Source: JANJWP01 sp964482035 (GTDB taxonomy: Bacteria > Patescibacteriota > Gracilibacteria > BD1-5 > UBA2023). From it: a stretch of 64,000 bases of DNA. The stretch covers positions 1-64,000 of the forward strand of contig CAYZVC010000001.1 of the NCBI GenBank assembly GCA_964482035.1, given 5' to 3'. The number at the start of each line of letters is the position of its first letter. Within the stretch, counting starts at the first letter, position 1. Both the position numbers and the translations under genes were made by a program. The notes under the pieces were generated by a model that had not been told where the DNA came from, ran no database searches, and saw only the letters and a list, made by a program, of their open reading frames with translations. Shown here piece by piece: positions 36,148 to 46,049 of the stretch.

Positions 36148-36618
36148 TTGAAAACTTCCGTACTCCTCTGCGACCTCCGGTCCCTGCATAACGTGGGATC
36201 GTTTTTCCGAACCGCCGACTGCGCCGGTTTCGACCGCGTGTACCTTACCGGGTTCACTCCCACGCCTCCTCGTCCCGAAATCTCCAAAACCGCTCTCTGA
36301 GCCGATACGTACGTTCCTTGGGAATACCACGAGAACGTCCTCGCGTTCATGGACGAGCTCACTTCCCGCGGCGTGAAGCTCATCGGGCTCGAACAGTCCG
36401 ACCGGAGCCTCGACTACCGTGATTTCGTGCCGGAAGACGACGGCGAATACTGCCTCGTGTTCGGAAACGAAATCGACGGCGTTCCCCAGGAAATCCAGGA
36501 CAAGTGCCACGCGGTGCTCGAAATTCCCATGTACGGAAAGAAGAAATCCCTCAACGTTTCCGTGACCGGGGCAGTACTCATGTTCCGAATGTCCGAATTC
36601 CGGTACCCGAAGCGATAA
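36148..36618 (+). CDS. TrmH/SpoU-family RNA 2'-O-methyltransferase
   Basis: 156 residues with a TTG start at 36148. SpoU motifs: LHNVGSFFRTADCAGFDRVYLTGFTP (motif 1), LVFGNEIDGVPQEI (motif 2) and IPMYGKKKSLNVSVTGAVLMF (motif 3), which form the SAM-binding knot. KTAL-UGA-ADTYVPWE matches the family's KTALGAE, so UGA is Gly. The TTG is the only start that gives the first strand (KTSVLLCDLRSLHNVGS); there is no ATG upstream in frame. It lies 10 bases after the J-protein gene and probably shares its mRNA. Target RNA unknown. Confidence 0.88.
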
Positions 36619-36622
36619 ACCG

Positions 36623-36651
36623 TTGCGTCGGGAAAGGAAATGCGGTAATAT
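36623..36651 (+). promoter_or_regulatory. Promoter of the transporter-like gene
   Basis: TTGCGT, 17-base spacer, TAATAT; ATG 30 bases downstream. Confidence 0.55.
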
Positions 36652-36680
36652 GGCACGCGTTAGCGTATTTTCGCAAATCC

Positions 36681-38405
36681 ATGTCGGAAACTCCGGTAAA
36701 CGCCGCTCCCGAAGCCGCACCCACTCCCGTTCCAGAACCGCAAGGCGCCAAAGCGCCTTCTTTCGTAGCGCCGCACTTCGACCGCCTCGCGTCGACGGCC
36801 GCCGAAATCAAAAACCAGGTTGCCGCCCAAGGCGCGAGCGCGGTTTCGCAAGTGGCGAGCAAGGTGGCGAGCGGTATCGAACAGGCGAAAAACATCGTCG
36901 CCTGACCTGCCGAACCAAAAGAACAGGAAACGAATTTCGTTACCGTTGAAACCGAAACCGACCGCATCAAGCGTAAGAACCTCTATTACGTCAGCGCGTT
37001 CATCGGTTTCGTTTGGATGCTCTTCCATTTCACGGTCGTCTACTTTTTCTGAATCGAACTCGGATCCGCCGCTCTCGTGGGAATATTCCTCTGATTCTGA
37101 AACCTCGTAGCCCTCGGGCTCGATATCCCCGTGGGAATATTGCAGAAATACTTCTACGCGAAAAAGCTCTATCTTTTCGCCGGTATCGCGATGCTTTCGG
37201 CGTCGCTCGTATTTTTGAAATTCATTTACGCTTCGTCCCTTTTCAAGCCGGAATCAGGAGGCGGAGTCACGACCTTGCTCGGCTCTTTTCTCGATTCCGG
37301 AACGAATATCCTCCTCCTCGTCGGAGCGGCCGTGCTATACGGTTTCGCCAAAGAGGTGAACGACATTACCACGCTGTCGTACATCCTCAATAACGCCGAT
37401 CCTTCGGAGTACTCGAACATCATCTCGAAGAACAACATTTTCTCCGGAGGCGGATCCTTGCTGGGTCTAGTGGCATCGGGTTTCATACTCGCGCTCAATC
37501 CGACCGTAGCCGTCTGAGTTCTGATTACGTTCGTCGTGGTCCTTATCGGATTCATGATGACGTATTTCGACAATTCCGAAAGAGTGTTGGATTTTTCATC
37601 CATCACCAAACTGAAAATCGTCGCGAAGATTCGCAACGTCGAACAAGCCAAGGAATACGCCATCGGATATTTGAGCAAGGCGGATTTCGCGGCGGCAGCA
37701 AAATCCGCGAAATTCGTTTTCCTGAAACCGATGCCGGAAAAAGCGAAATTTAATTTTTCCGAAATCGTGGAAGGTACGAAAAAAGAGGCGAAGATGGTGC
37801 GTACGGTCGTCGCCGAAGCGCCCTTCCATTTTGGGATGCTTTGGGCCGCTTCCGTGGTTCTGGCGTTCTGATTCTGGGACACCTTCGCGAGTTCGTTCCT
37901 TATCGAGTATCTCGCGAAACTTTCCACTCCCCAGCTTGCTTATGCCGTGCTCGGTTGCATCGCGATACCGGCTTTCGTGGCGCAGGACTTTTTCATAGGA
38001 CTGGCTAAACGTCTTTGAAATCTTCCGGTCGTCATGTTCGGCATCGTGGCGTCCGGTTGTTCGCTCATCGCGATGTCCATGGCGCCGAACGTATGGGTTT
38101 TCATCGGCCTCGGCTTGGTGAACAGTCTCGGTTATGCCGCGGGAATGGGGATATCGCAAGGTTTGTTCCTCGATACCTACAACAACTTTTACGCGAAAAA
38201 ATTCAATCTTTCGGAAATCGATTCCAACGCTTCCGCTTCGCCGATGAAAATTATCCAGAATCTTGCCAACGTGGTGGGGCTCTGTATGGGCGGATTGCTC
38301 TTGGCCATTTTCGGTTTCGCGGGATTCTTCGTGGTATTCGGAGGACTTCTTCTTGCCGGCGGCGTCGCATCCATCAAATATCGAAAAATCATCGCGTCGG
38401 AGTAG
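36681..38405 (+). CDS. MFS-like polytopic transporter
   Basis: 574 residues. An Ala/Pro/Gln-rich soluble lead of about 95 residues is followed by about twelve membrane segments in two halves joined by a large soluble loop (about 310 to 390). The second half has the SLGYAAGMGISQGLFLDTYNN and VVFGGLLLAGGVASI stretches that resemble major facilitator proteins. Eight UGA codons, most inside membrane helices (VVYFF-Gly-IELG, GIFL-Gly-F-Gly-NLVALG), all plausible glycines. Substrate cannot be predicted. Family membership rests on topology and is moderate. Converges on the PriA-like gene. Confidence 0.6.
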
Positions 38406-38431
38406 GAAGAGGGTTTTTCGGACTCCTCCCG

Positions 38432-39400
38432 CTATCTCCACTCCAAACGGATCGAACGGTTGCGGACGATTTCCACCCGAAGCGATTCCAAAAGGTCCGC
38501 CGCGCGCGGGCCTTTTATGACGATTTTTCCGATCCATTCGTCCGCGCGCTTCGTCAGGAGCGACGGATCCGACAATACGGCCACGCCGAATTTCCCTTCG
38601 GATTCCGCGATGCCGAGCTTGTTCTTCAGTCTCGCGACGGCTTCTTCGGCCTTTTCGCGGGTGCGCTCGGCAACCGTGACGTAGGCGATTTCCGAATAGG
38701 GCGGATATCCGAAACGTTTGCGCTCCGAGAGCGTGCGGGTAAGGAATTCGCGGTAATTTCCTTCCATGAGCGAATTCGCGAGCGGGGAGTTTGGCGAATA
38801 GGTCTGCACGATGGCTTCGTCCGCGTTTTTCGCGGCGTAGCGCACGTGGGCGTAGACCTTTTCTTCGATATCGTATTCGCTGGCTACGAGTTCCGATTCG
38901 AGGCACGGGAACACGACGAGTTCGAAATGTCCGGGGTCGTTCTTATGGTAGAGGCTCGTCGAAAGTACGACTCCCGCTTCGGATACCGTGGCGCCTTCGG
39001 ATTTGGTCTTTACCGCGTCGGAGTCGAGACGGGCGACTTCGGTATTCGGGAAGGCCCTGCGGATTTCCTCTTCGAACGCCTGGATGCCGATTCCGGAACC
39101 CTTCAAATGGACTCCTCCGCATTTCGGACAGTTCGACGGAACGCTTTCGCTATGGCCGCAATGGTGGCAGAGAAGGCGTTTTTCGGGCGATACGTGGAGC
39201 GCGAGCGCGAGGTCGCAACGCGGGCAGCCGAACGCGTACGAACAGTCTTGACACACGAAAGCGCGGTAAGCTCACCGGCGGTTGAAATACACGAGCACGC
39301 GACCCCTTTTTTCGAGCGTCGCCGCGGCCCGGTCGAAAAACTCCCGACTGACATAGGCCGAGAGCTTAGGGGAACGGGAGAGGTCGACGAGGGTGATCAT
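38432..39400 (-). CDS. PriA C-terminal part only; helicase-dead remnant
   Basis: 322 residues against over 700 for PriA. It begins near the end of helicase lobe 1 with MITLVDLSRSPKLSAYVSREFF. It then has VLVYFNRR-Gly-AYRAF, the eight zinc cysteines (CQDCSYAFGCPRC, CHHC, CPKC) and the C-terminal domain ERKRFGYPPYSEIAYVTV. UGA restores the NRRG motif. Missing are the 3' DNA-end binding and winged-helix domains and the Walker A/B lobe. In lobe 2, motif VI (QVAGRAGR) is replaced by AHVRYAAKNADEA and motif V (GTQM) by STSL. ATP-driven unwinding is thus not possible. The gene is tightly linked to nrdR (2 bases), so it is a kept, expressed gene rather than a fresh deletion. Confidence 0.82.
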
Positions 39401-39402
39401 GG

Positions 39403-39849
39403 CTATTCGAACTCGCTCTTGATGAATTCGGCGAACTGCTTCACGTCTTCGAAATTGTGGTAGATCGACGCGAAACGCACGTAGGCGACCTGGTCGATGT
39501 CCTTGAGTTTGCGGAGGATGTCCTTGCCGATACGCTTGGAGGTGATGCCCTTCTTGTTGGCGGCCCACTCGTTTTCGAGGTCGTTGAGCATGGTTTCGAT
39601 CGCAGCGTGGTCGACGTTGCGCTTGTAGACGGCTTTCTGTACGCTGCGTTCAACTTTCGAACGGTCGTAGAGCTCGTCTTCGCCGGTACTCTTGGTAACG
39701 AGGAAATTCACGAATTCCATGCGTTCGAACGTCGTGAAACGGGATTCGCATTTTTCGCATTCGCGACGGCGGCGGATGGATTTTCCGTCTTCGGCGATGC
39801 GGGAGTCGATGACCTTGGTATCGAGGTTCTTACACTTCGGGCAGCGCAT
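39403..39849 (-). CDS. nrdR: NrdR, transcriptional repressor of ribonucleotide reductase genes
   Basis: 148 residues. Zinc ribbon with MRCPKCKNLDTKVIDSR and CEKCESRFTTFER (four Cys), then the ATP-cone domain with VTKSTGEDELYDRSKVERSV and the C-terminal DQVAYVRFASIYHNFEDV. NrdR senses ATP/dATP and represses nrd operons by binding a 16-bp palindrome. Three such palindromes lie before nrdD in this window (56642-56720), so the regulator and its target are both visible. No UGA codons. Confidence 0.95.
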   Translation of the reverse strand: MRCPKCKNLDTKVIDSRIAEDGKSIRRRRECEKCESRFTTFERMEFVNFLVTKSTGEDELYDRSKVERSVQKAVYKRNVDHAAIETMLNDLENEWAANKKGITSKRIGKDILRKLKDIDQVAYVRFASIYHNFEDVKQFAEFIKSEFE

Positions 39850-39951
39850 GGGGGAATTTGGTAGGGAATACGGCGTCGACGCCTGACTTTCGCGAGATTA
39901 GCGGATTCGCGGAGTTTGTAAAGCGCTGAAACGAAAGTGGAGCCGAACGGT

Positions 39952-39979
39952 TTGACGTTCGGCCCGGATTTCGTATATT
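39952..39979 (+). promoter_or_regulatory. Promoter of SD-led mini-gene 1
   Basis: TTGACG, 16-base spacer, TATATT; followed by a leader with AAGGAG 9 to 10 bases before the ATG at 40018, unlike most genes here. Confidence 0.65.
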
Positions 39980-40017
39980 CGAAACCGTCGTCGCTTTGAG
40001 AAAAGGAGAGAAACGCG

Positions 40018-40200
40018 ATGGTTACGATTTTAGGAAAATCGAGAAGGATCGAAGACGAACCGCCTCCGCCCGAAGAGGGGCAAGGAGTTTCGGATCAGGT
40101 TCCTCCCCAAAAGGAAACGGTTTGTTGCCGGGATCCCCAGTGCAAGTCGCCGATACCGTGCTTCCGCCCGCGTTGCGACTACCCCGGAGCCGGTAACTGA
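40018..40200 (+). CDS. Small Pro/Cys-rich protein, apparent UGA stop (mini-gene 1)
   Basis: 60 residues if the UGA at 40198-40200 is a stop. The protein is charged and Pro-rich at first (DEPPPPEEGQG), then has six Cys in VCCRDPQCKSPIPCFRPRCDYPG, perhaps for metal or disulfides. I recognise no family. It has a strong promoter, a real Shine-Dalgarno sequence (AAGGAG) and a terminator 16 bases after the UGA. If UGA is Gly, the frame would run through the terminator and on for about 120 bases to a TAG. Either UGA stops here, or the peptide is made from a non-stop mRNA, or the true frame is the overlapping one ending in TAA at 40196. The frame choice is therefore uncertain. Confidence 0.45.
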   Translation: MVTILGKSRRIEDEPPPPEEGQGVSDQVPPQKETVCCRDPQCKSPIPCFRPRCDYPGAGN

Positions 40201-40215
40201 ACCTTTCCCACCCAT

Positions 40216-40249
40216 GAAAAAGCCCGCTTTACGCGGGCTTTTCTTTTTT
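40216..40249. terminator. Bidirectional intrinsic terminator
   Basis: AAAAAGCCCGC-TTTAC-GCGGGCTTTTCTTTTTT between mini-gene 1 and the convergent amidase gene. Confidence 0.88.
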
Positions 40250-42580
40250 CTAATACGCTTTCTTTACGACCGTTCCGTCAAGATAGTAGGAGATGATCTG
40301 CGGATATTTCCATTCCATGTTGGTAGCGAAGTAGGTCGCTCCGATTCCGGAGATTCCTACGCCGTGGCCCTTGAGCGTATGGCCTACGCCTCCCGGATCC
40401 ACGCCTCCCATGAGGTACGGCACGTCTTCGCAGACGGTGGTTTTCGAGAGGGTTCCGGCATCCACGCGTGCTTGGCAGTATTCTTTATAAGAGCGCACCC
40501 GGCCGTCGGATTCCGAGAAATACCACGGCTTGATGACCGTTCAAGAATACGTAATGGCTTCGCCGTTGGTTTCGTCGACGTATTTCGAGACGCTCGGCGA
40601 CCGGAGTTCGTAGCCGTATCCGAGATATTTTTGGAAGACTTCGGGATCGTCGGAACCGTCGTACGGTTTGCCCGGAAACTTGCGGTTTTCTTTCTTCGAA
40701 TAGAAGTACGCGTAGCTGCGCGCCGCCACGATGATGGTCTTCACTTTTTCCACGGGGTCGCCATTGCTGATTTCGGCCAATCCCCTGAGGTAGTCTTCGA
40801 GCGGGAGTTCGTTCACGAGGACGATTTTTCCGCCTTCGTTCAGGATTTCGATCTTTCCTCGGAAGAGGTTGTCGTTCATAGTTCCCGATTTGTCCCAAGA
40901 AGGCTTGCGGTCCCAGCTTTTCACGCGGAGCACGTCGGATTCGAAGAACGCCGATTTGCCCAGCTTCACGGTCTTTTTCTTTACGAGCGTTCCGATTTTC
41001 TTCTCGGAAAGGACGAGGTTGAGGTTCCCTCCGGCCGTCGCTTCGATTTTCAATCCGACGTTCTTGGCGAGCGTTCCGGAAATCGCGGAATTGCCGAATT
41101 TCGGAGCCCTCGAATACCCCTCGACCGTTACCGAATTCTGCGACGGGTACGAAAGGAGGATTCTGACAGTTGGTCCCTTGGAGAGCGCTTTCACCTGTGC
41201 CGATGCCGTTTGTGCGGCCTTGTTCGCGAGATAGACGGCGTATTTCGGATTTTCTACGGGCTTCAGTCCGAGCGAATACGTCGCCTCCTTTTTCAAGTCG
41301 GGGAGCATCGCGTAGAAGTTCTTTCCCGGACAGGACGTGTACCCCACGTCGCGGTGGCCGACGAGGTTGGGGGTTTCGTAGTCTTCGACTTCGCAAGTGG
41401 CATTTCCTTTGCACTCGCGGTGGGAATACGACGTTTTCGAGAAATCGATGCCGTATTTCTTCGAGAGCGACTGGAGGACGGTCTTGATTCCGGCTTCCTG
41501 ATCGGCGTTCACGTTGTCGGCCTCGAAATTGCCGATGACGCTGACGCCTACCGTGGAACGGTTGTTCCAGGACGCATGGGCGCCCACGACGTAGTCGCCG
41601 CCGGCGCGTCATTCGTAGATCGTTCCGCGCTGTCCGACGACGAAGTTGTACCCGATGTCGCCCCAGCCGCGAGTAACCGCGTGGTAGCGGTACGTGGAAC
41701 GGAGAAGCGAAGCGTCGTCGAGGTCCTTGAGATTGTTCTCGGCCGTGTGGTGGAGGACGACCTTTTCGACCTTTCGGGTCTTTTCGATCGGCCAGACGAG
41801 TTCGTGTCCGTTTTCGTTCTTGACTGTCTCCACGGAAAGATACTGGTCTTGGAAGGCGTTCGCGATATGGGCTTCTATTCGGGCCATCTTGTCCCTATAG
41901 GCCTGTGTTTCGGCGCTTACGCTCCCTTCGCCTTGGCTCGCCAATTTGTCGAAATACGGTTTCCAGGTCGCGGAATCCTTATACCGGAGTCCTTCGTCGG
42001 CGCCCCAGTCGGCACGACTCACGACGTTCAGTCCGCCGATGGCCGCGGAGACAACGGGGGCGGAAGCGATTTCGAATTTCAACGATTTGGAGCCGACGTC
42101 GGTGGTGATGATCTCGGTACCTTTCGGGAGCGGGGTCTTGGTAATGACGCGGTACGTCACCTTGCCCGCCTTGGGGAATACCGCGGGCGAAGTGAACGTC
42201 CGGCCGTCGATATTGACTTCGGCCCCTCCGTCTTCCACGTCGGCCAAACGGACCTCGGTACGGTCGCCGGCCTTGAAAACGGCGCGGACGTCGTCGGCTT
42301 TCGTTACCGCATACCCCTTCGGCAAAGCGAGCACGACGCTCGCTACGGCTTCTCCCGTGGCAATTTCCCCGACGGTCTCGTACCCCGAAACCACAGACGC
42401 GGTCACGATGCCGTTGGAAGCCGAAACGGCGAAGGCCGGACGGTTCTCGGGAACGACGGAAACGGACGATTCGGCATAATCGTAAGCGTCGCGCACCGAA
42501 ACCGCCGGAACGACCGTCGAAAGGGGGGTCGCGGCGGCGACGAGCAAAAGGAACGAGGCTTTGATTTTCCGCATTTGCAA
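40250..42580 (-). CDS. Secreted peptidoglycan amidase (PGRP/Amidase_2) fused to a SpoIID-like domain
   Basis: 776 residues. Signal peptide 1 to about 25 (RKIKASFLLLVAAATPLST). Residues about 200 to 430 form an N-acetylmuramoyl-L-alanine amidase domain: SRADWGADEG, VVLHHTAENN with zinc His277/278, VVGAHASWNN, LVGHRDVGYTSCPGK with His409 and Cys417. After a linker, about 540 to 776 resembles SpoIID/LytB (EILNEGGKIVLVNELPLEDYL, AARSYAYFYS, GHGVGISGIGATYFA), lytic transglycosylases that cut stripped glycan. Joined, they would remove the peptide and then cut the sugar chain. UGA at residue 324 (TIYE-Gly-R) and about 680 read as Gly. It could act in the cell's own division or on another cell's wall. 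Confidence 0.88.
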
Positions 42581-42664
42581 AAAGGTTGTCCGTGACTAAG
42601 ATTGCGGCGTATTTTTAGAGACGCGCGAGGGATTTTCCCGGGCGTTTCCATTGTCTGCAATCGT

Positions 42665-43501
42665 ATGGCTTTGCGCTCCGAAATCAAGGACTTCGTCCGC
42701 CGCGTGCTCCTTCTCGGAGTACTCCTTTCGTTCTTCGTGAACATCGCCTACACCTATTACCGTTCGGTTTCCACCGGGAACGAAGCATCTGCCAGCGGAA
42801 ACGACGTCGCCTTCAAAAAGAAGGCGGTTCCGTACTTGGGCGATACTGCCGTCGCGCTTTCCCTCAACGTTGGGCTTTCCAAGAAATCCGAGCAGGACGC
42901 TCCGGTCCGCCTCTACGAAGACGTCATGCCCATCGCCGCCGCGCTTTCCGATAAGGGCGAAGGCCGCAAGAAGGTCATCTCGAGCAACATGGTCGCCGCG
43001 AGCGAATACCTCAACATCCTCAAGACCGACGTCAACAAGCTCCTCGACCAGTCTTCCGACCGCCAGGCTACGCTCGAAAGCTTCACCGACCAGCTCAAGT
43101 ACCGCTACAAGTCGACCAATTCCTATCTCAGCACCCTTTCCGCCCAGCGCGCTGAACTCCAGCGGGCGGTAACGGATTCCACCGCCAAGATCGACGCGAC
43201 CAAAGCCGCTCTCTCCGCGGCTTACAAGAACCTCGATTACGATAAAACCGAAGAGCTTCTCAGCCAATACCTCGAACTGAAAGATCGCGAAACCTACGCC
43301 CGTACCTATCTCGTTTTCGTCGATAAGTTCGCGGCCACGTTCTCGGCGCTCAATGCGTACAACAAGACCCTTCTCGATACGCTCATCAACAACCGCGAAG
43401 CGCTCATCAAGGACGTTACGGTCGTGCTTCCGGACAGCGGAACGGAACTTATGAAGAAGCTCTCCCTCATTAAGACCGAAGCCGAATTCAAGGCCCAGTA
43501 G
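42665..43501 (+). CDS. Membrane-anchored coiled-coil protein, unknown
   Basis: 278 residues. One N-terminal membrane segment (about 12 to 30, VLLLGVLLSFFVNIAYTYY) followed by a helical extracytoplasmic part with heptad-like Leu/Ala spacing, strongest from about 105 to 215 (YLNILKTDVNKLLDQ, LSAQRAELQRAVTD). No Cys, no UGA. I recognise no family. It is divergent from the amidase gene and 118 bases before the VirB6/TrbL-like gene. Similar layout to periplasmic stalk proteins of secretion or pilus machines, but this is only a likeness. An in-frame upstream extension lacks ATG. Confidence 0.6.
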   Translation: MALRSEIKDFVRRVLLLGVLLSFFVNIAYTYYRSVSTGNEASASGNDVAFKKKAVPYLGDTAVALSLNVGLSKKSEQDAPVRLYEDVMPIAAALSDKGEGRKKVISSNMVAASEYLNILKTDVNKLLDQSSDRQATLESFTDQLKYRYKSTNSYLSTLSAQRAELQRAVTDSTAKIDATKAALSAAYKNLDYDKTEELLSQYLELKDRETYARTYLVFVDKFAATFSALNAYNKTLLDTLINNREALIKDVTVVLPDSGTELMKKLSLIKTEAEFKAQ

Positions 43502-43525
43502 CCAATCGTGAATTAACGCATCAGC

Positions 43526-43565
43526 AATTCCCGGAAACCGTCAAACGAAACGGCTTCCGGGAATT
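43526..43565. other. Strong inverted repeat between two genes
   Basis: AATTCCCGGAAACCGT and ACGGCTTCCGGGAATT pair over 16 bases with one mismatch around an 8-base loop. It lacks a long T run; a weak terminator or mRNA end-protecting hairpin is likely. Confidence 0.6.
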
Positions 43566-43619
43566 TGCACGTTAGGGGAGGATGTGGTTCAATGGTGACA
43601 AGACCAAATTTTTGTCGTC

Positions 43620-45956
43620 ATGCGTATGAATTTCCGAATGCGGATTACCGATCTCTTCCGCTCGAAAAAGATCCGATCTACCTCCCTCGTCGCCGTCGCG
43701 GCGCTTTCTTGGGTCATGGGCTCCGGCATTCCGGAAGCGGTCATGACCGACGGGCAGGGTACCGTAGCCTCCGCCGTATGGGTGGAGAGCGCGTATGCGG
43801 CCGATGCGCCTGCCGCTGGCGCGGCTGCCAAGCCTGCCGCAGCCGATCAGAGCAAGGATTCCGCTACCGACGCATTGAAGGCCGTAAACGGCATCATCGA
43901 AGTCGTCATGATGCTTTTCCTCCCGGCAACCATTCTCGCGGGTTGGCTTCTTTCTCCGGACTGGACGTTCGGCGAAATTTTCGGACTCCGTCCTATCATC
44001 CACAACTTGTGGGTGCTCATCTCGAACATCGTATACGTCATTTTCGCCTTCCTGCTCATTGCGATGGCGTTCATGAACATTTTCGGGCAGGGCGGCGACC
44101 ATTATGCTATGAAGAAGGCCTTGCCGCGCTTCATTACCGGCATCCTCATCGTTCCGTTCACTTGGTTCGCGGTAAGCGGAATCCTTTCCGTTACCAACCT
44201 TCTTACCGCGTCGATACTCCGCCTTCCGGCCGACATGCTCGATCAGACGACCACTGCCGACGGAAAGAAGGCGGAAATGTCGTTCACCATGCCGGACGCT
44301 TGCGAACTGAAATTCGACAAGCTTGCGAAGGGGGCTTCGAAGTCCGTAGAAAAGGGAAGCGGTGACGGCGGAGGTTCCGTCACCGGGAAATTCTTTTCCT
44401 GTGGAGACAAGACCCATCAGCTCACGTTCAAAGACGCCCTCGCTTCCGATACCGGAGCGTACGGCATCCTCAATATCTACGCCTACGGAATCTTCCAGGT
44501 TCAGGAATTCAAGAAGATCGACTCAGTCAACATCAAGGGCGTATCCTCGGTGGTGGACATGGTCATCAATCTCGGACTCTGGCTGATTTTCCTCGTAGTG
44601 TACGCATTGCTCGTTCTCGCTTTGACGTTCGCGCTCTTCACGAGGGCGTTCTACCTGTGGCTCATCGCCATTTTCTCGCCGCTCTTCGGGCTTTTCTACT
44701 ATCTCGAAGGCAAGGGCGGATTCGCGGAAGACTTGAAAAAGAAGCTCAGCTTCTCCGTTTTCATCTCTTTGGCGATGGTTCCGGTATACGTTTCTGCGGC
44801 GCTCGGTTTCGGTCTCTTGTTCATCAAGATGGCGGAAGACACGACCATCAAGACGGAAAACAGCACGTTCTTCAACCAGGGTTCCGAGTCCAAGCCGTGA
44901 GACGATTCGAAATTCGTCATCGGCCCCAAGGGGGACAAGGCAACGACCATCACCGTCAAGGGTATGCCGGTCGGCGCAAGCGAATCCGCTGCCACTGCCG
45001 GTGCGGTAGGGGAGGGGGCCGTCAAGCTCGGCGCTTCCGCAATTGGCCGCATCATCGTCGGAATCCTTGCGGTCGTAGTGCTTTGGATGTCGGTCATGGC
45101 CGCGCTCAATTCCAGCGAAATCACCAAGACCGCCGTCGAGCCGGTTATGAAGTTCGGTACCGACATGGGCAAACTCATGGCGAGCGCTCCGAAATACATC
45201 CCGCTCCATACTACGAAGGACGGACACAAGCTCACTATGTCCTGACTCTGAGGAATGGCAGGAAACATATCTTCCTCCATTCAGAACGCCGCGAACAAGT
45301 GAGGCCTTGAAATGGGTACGAAGATCGGCCAAAGCATCGCGGACAAGATGGGCATGGGAATGAGCGAGGTCGCGAGCGAAATCGTGAAGTTCAAGAACCA
45401 GGCGAAAACCCTTGCGGACGACGCGAAAACGCAGGGATCCGACTTTACCGAAATGCTCAAGCGCGTTCCGTCGTTGACTACGATCTCCCAGGACCGCCAA
45501 GTCGCGAACGAAATCTCCGAACGCGTCTGAAGCTATACGCAGATCAAGGACGAAAAGCTGCGCAAAGAAATCCAGGAAAAGATCAATTCCGGAAACGAAG
45601 GCAAAATCGCGGAAGCGTTCCATCAGATCGAGAAGGCTCTCGGTGAAGCGAACGTTTGAGGCGGACACACCTTCAGCGGAGATACGAGCGATACCGACAA
45701 GTTCATCAAGGGCAACTACCAGGGTTCGAAGACCGCAGGGAAGCCGTCGTCCACGGCAACGACCGTTACCGTTGGAAACAACGTAAGCGTTACCGTTGAT
45801 ACGAATACCGTGAACGTTCCGGGAGTCGCTTCCTTCCAGTCCGGCGCCGTCAACGAGAAGGCGTTCGGCGACGCGCTCGGTTCCATGGACGCTGCTGATA
45901 AGAAAAAAATCATCGATGCCGTTAAACAGAAGAATCCTGATTTCTTTAAGAAATAA
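43620..45956 (+). CDS. VirB6/TrbL-like polytopic membrane protein with long soluble tail
   Basis: 778 residues. The N-terminal segment (about 20 to 60) resembles a signal peptide ending in AYAA. Hydrophobic segments at about 90 to 115, 125 to 150, 170 to 200, 310 to 365 and 375 to 405 frame a large loop; another one lies near 480. The LVVYALLVLALTFALFTRAFYLWLIAIFSPLFGL stretch (split over about 35 residues) is like VirB6/TrbL channel proteins of type IV secretion systems. The last 280 residues are soluble and Lys-rich. Five UGA codons in the tail; without recoding the gene would end at residue 426. No VirB4 or VirD4 gene is in the window, so the secretion role is an inference. Confidence 0.5.
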
Positions 45957-45975
45957 GATTCGGCACTCGTTCGAA

Positions 45976-46009
45976 AGCCGCCCCTTTCCCGGGGCGGTTT
46001 TCTTTTTTT
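45976..46009 (+). terminator. Intrinsic terminator
   Basis: GCCGCCCC-TTTCCC-GGGGCGG followed by TTTTCTTTTTTT, 20 bases after the VirB6/TrbL-like gene. Confidence 0.88.
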
Positions 46010-46049
46010 CAAAACGCGGGTATCTTGGGCGGGCTTTACCGTCCGGAAC

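Noticed and set aside
42403..42700. Other-frame open stretches opposite many genes (for example over the amidase, rpoD and sigma region)
   Set aside because: They are shadows caused by high G+C and strong codon bias: Arg/Ser/Pro-rich, no start context and no domain pattern.
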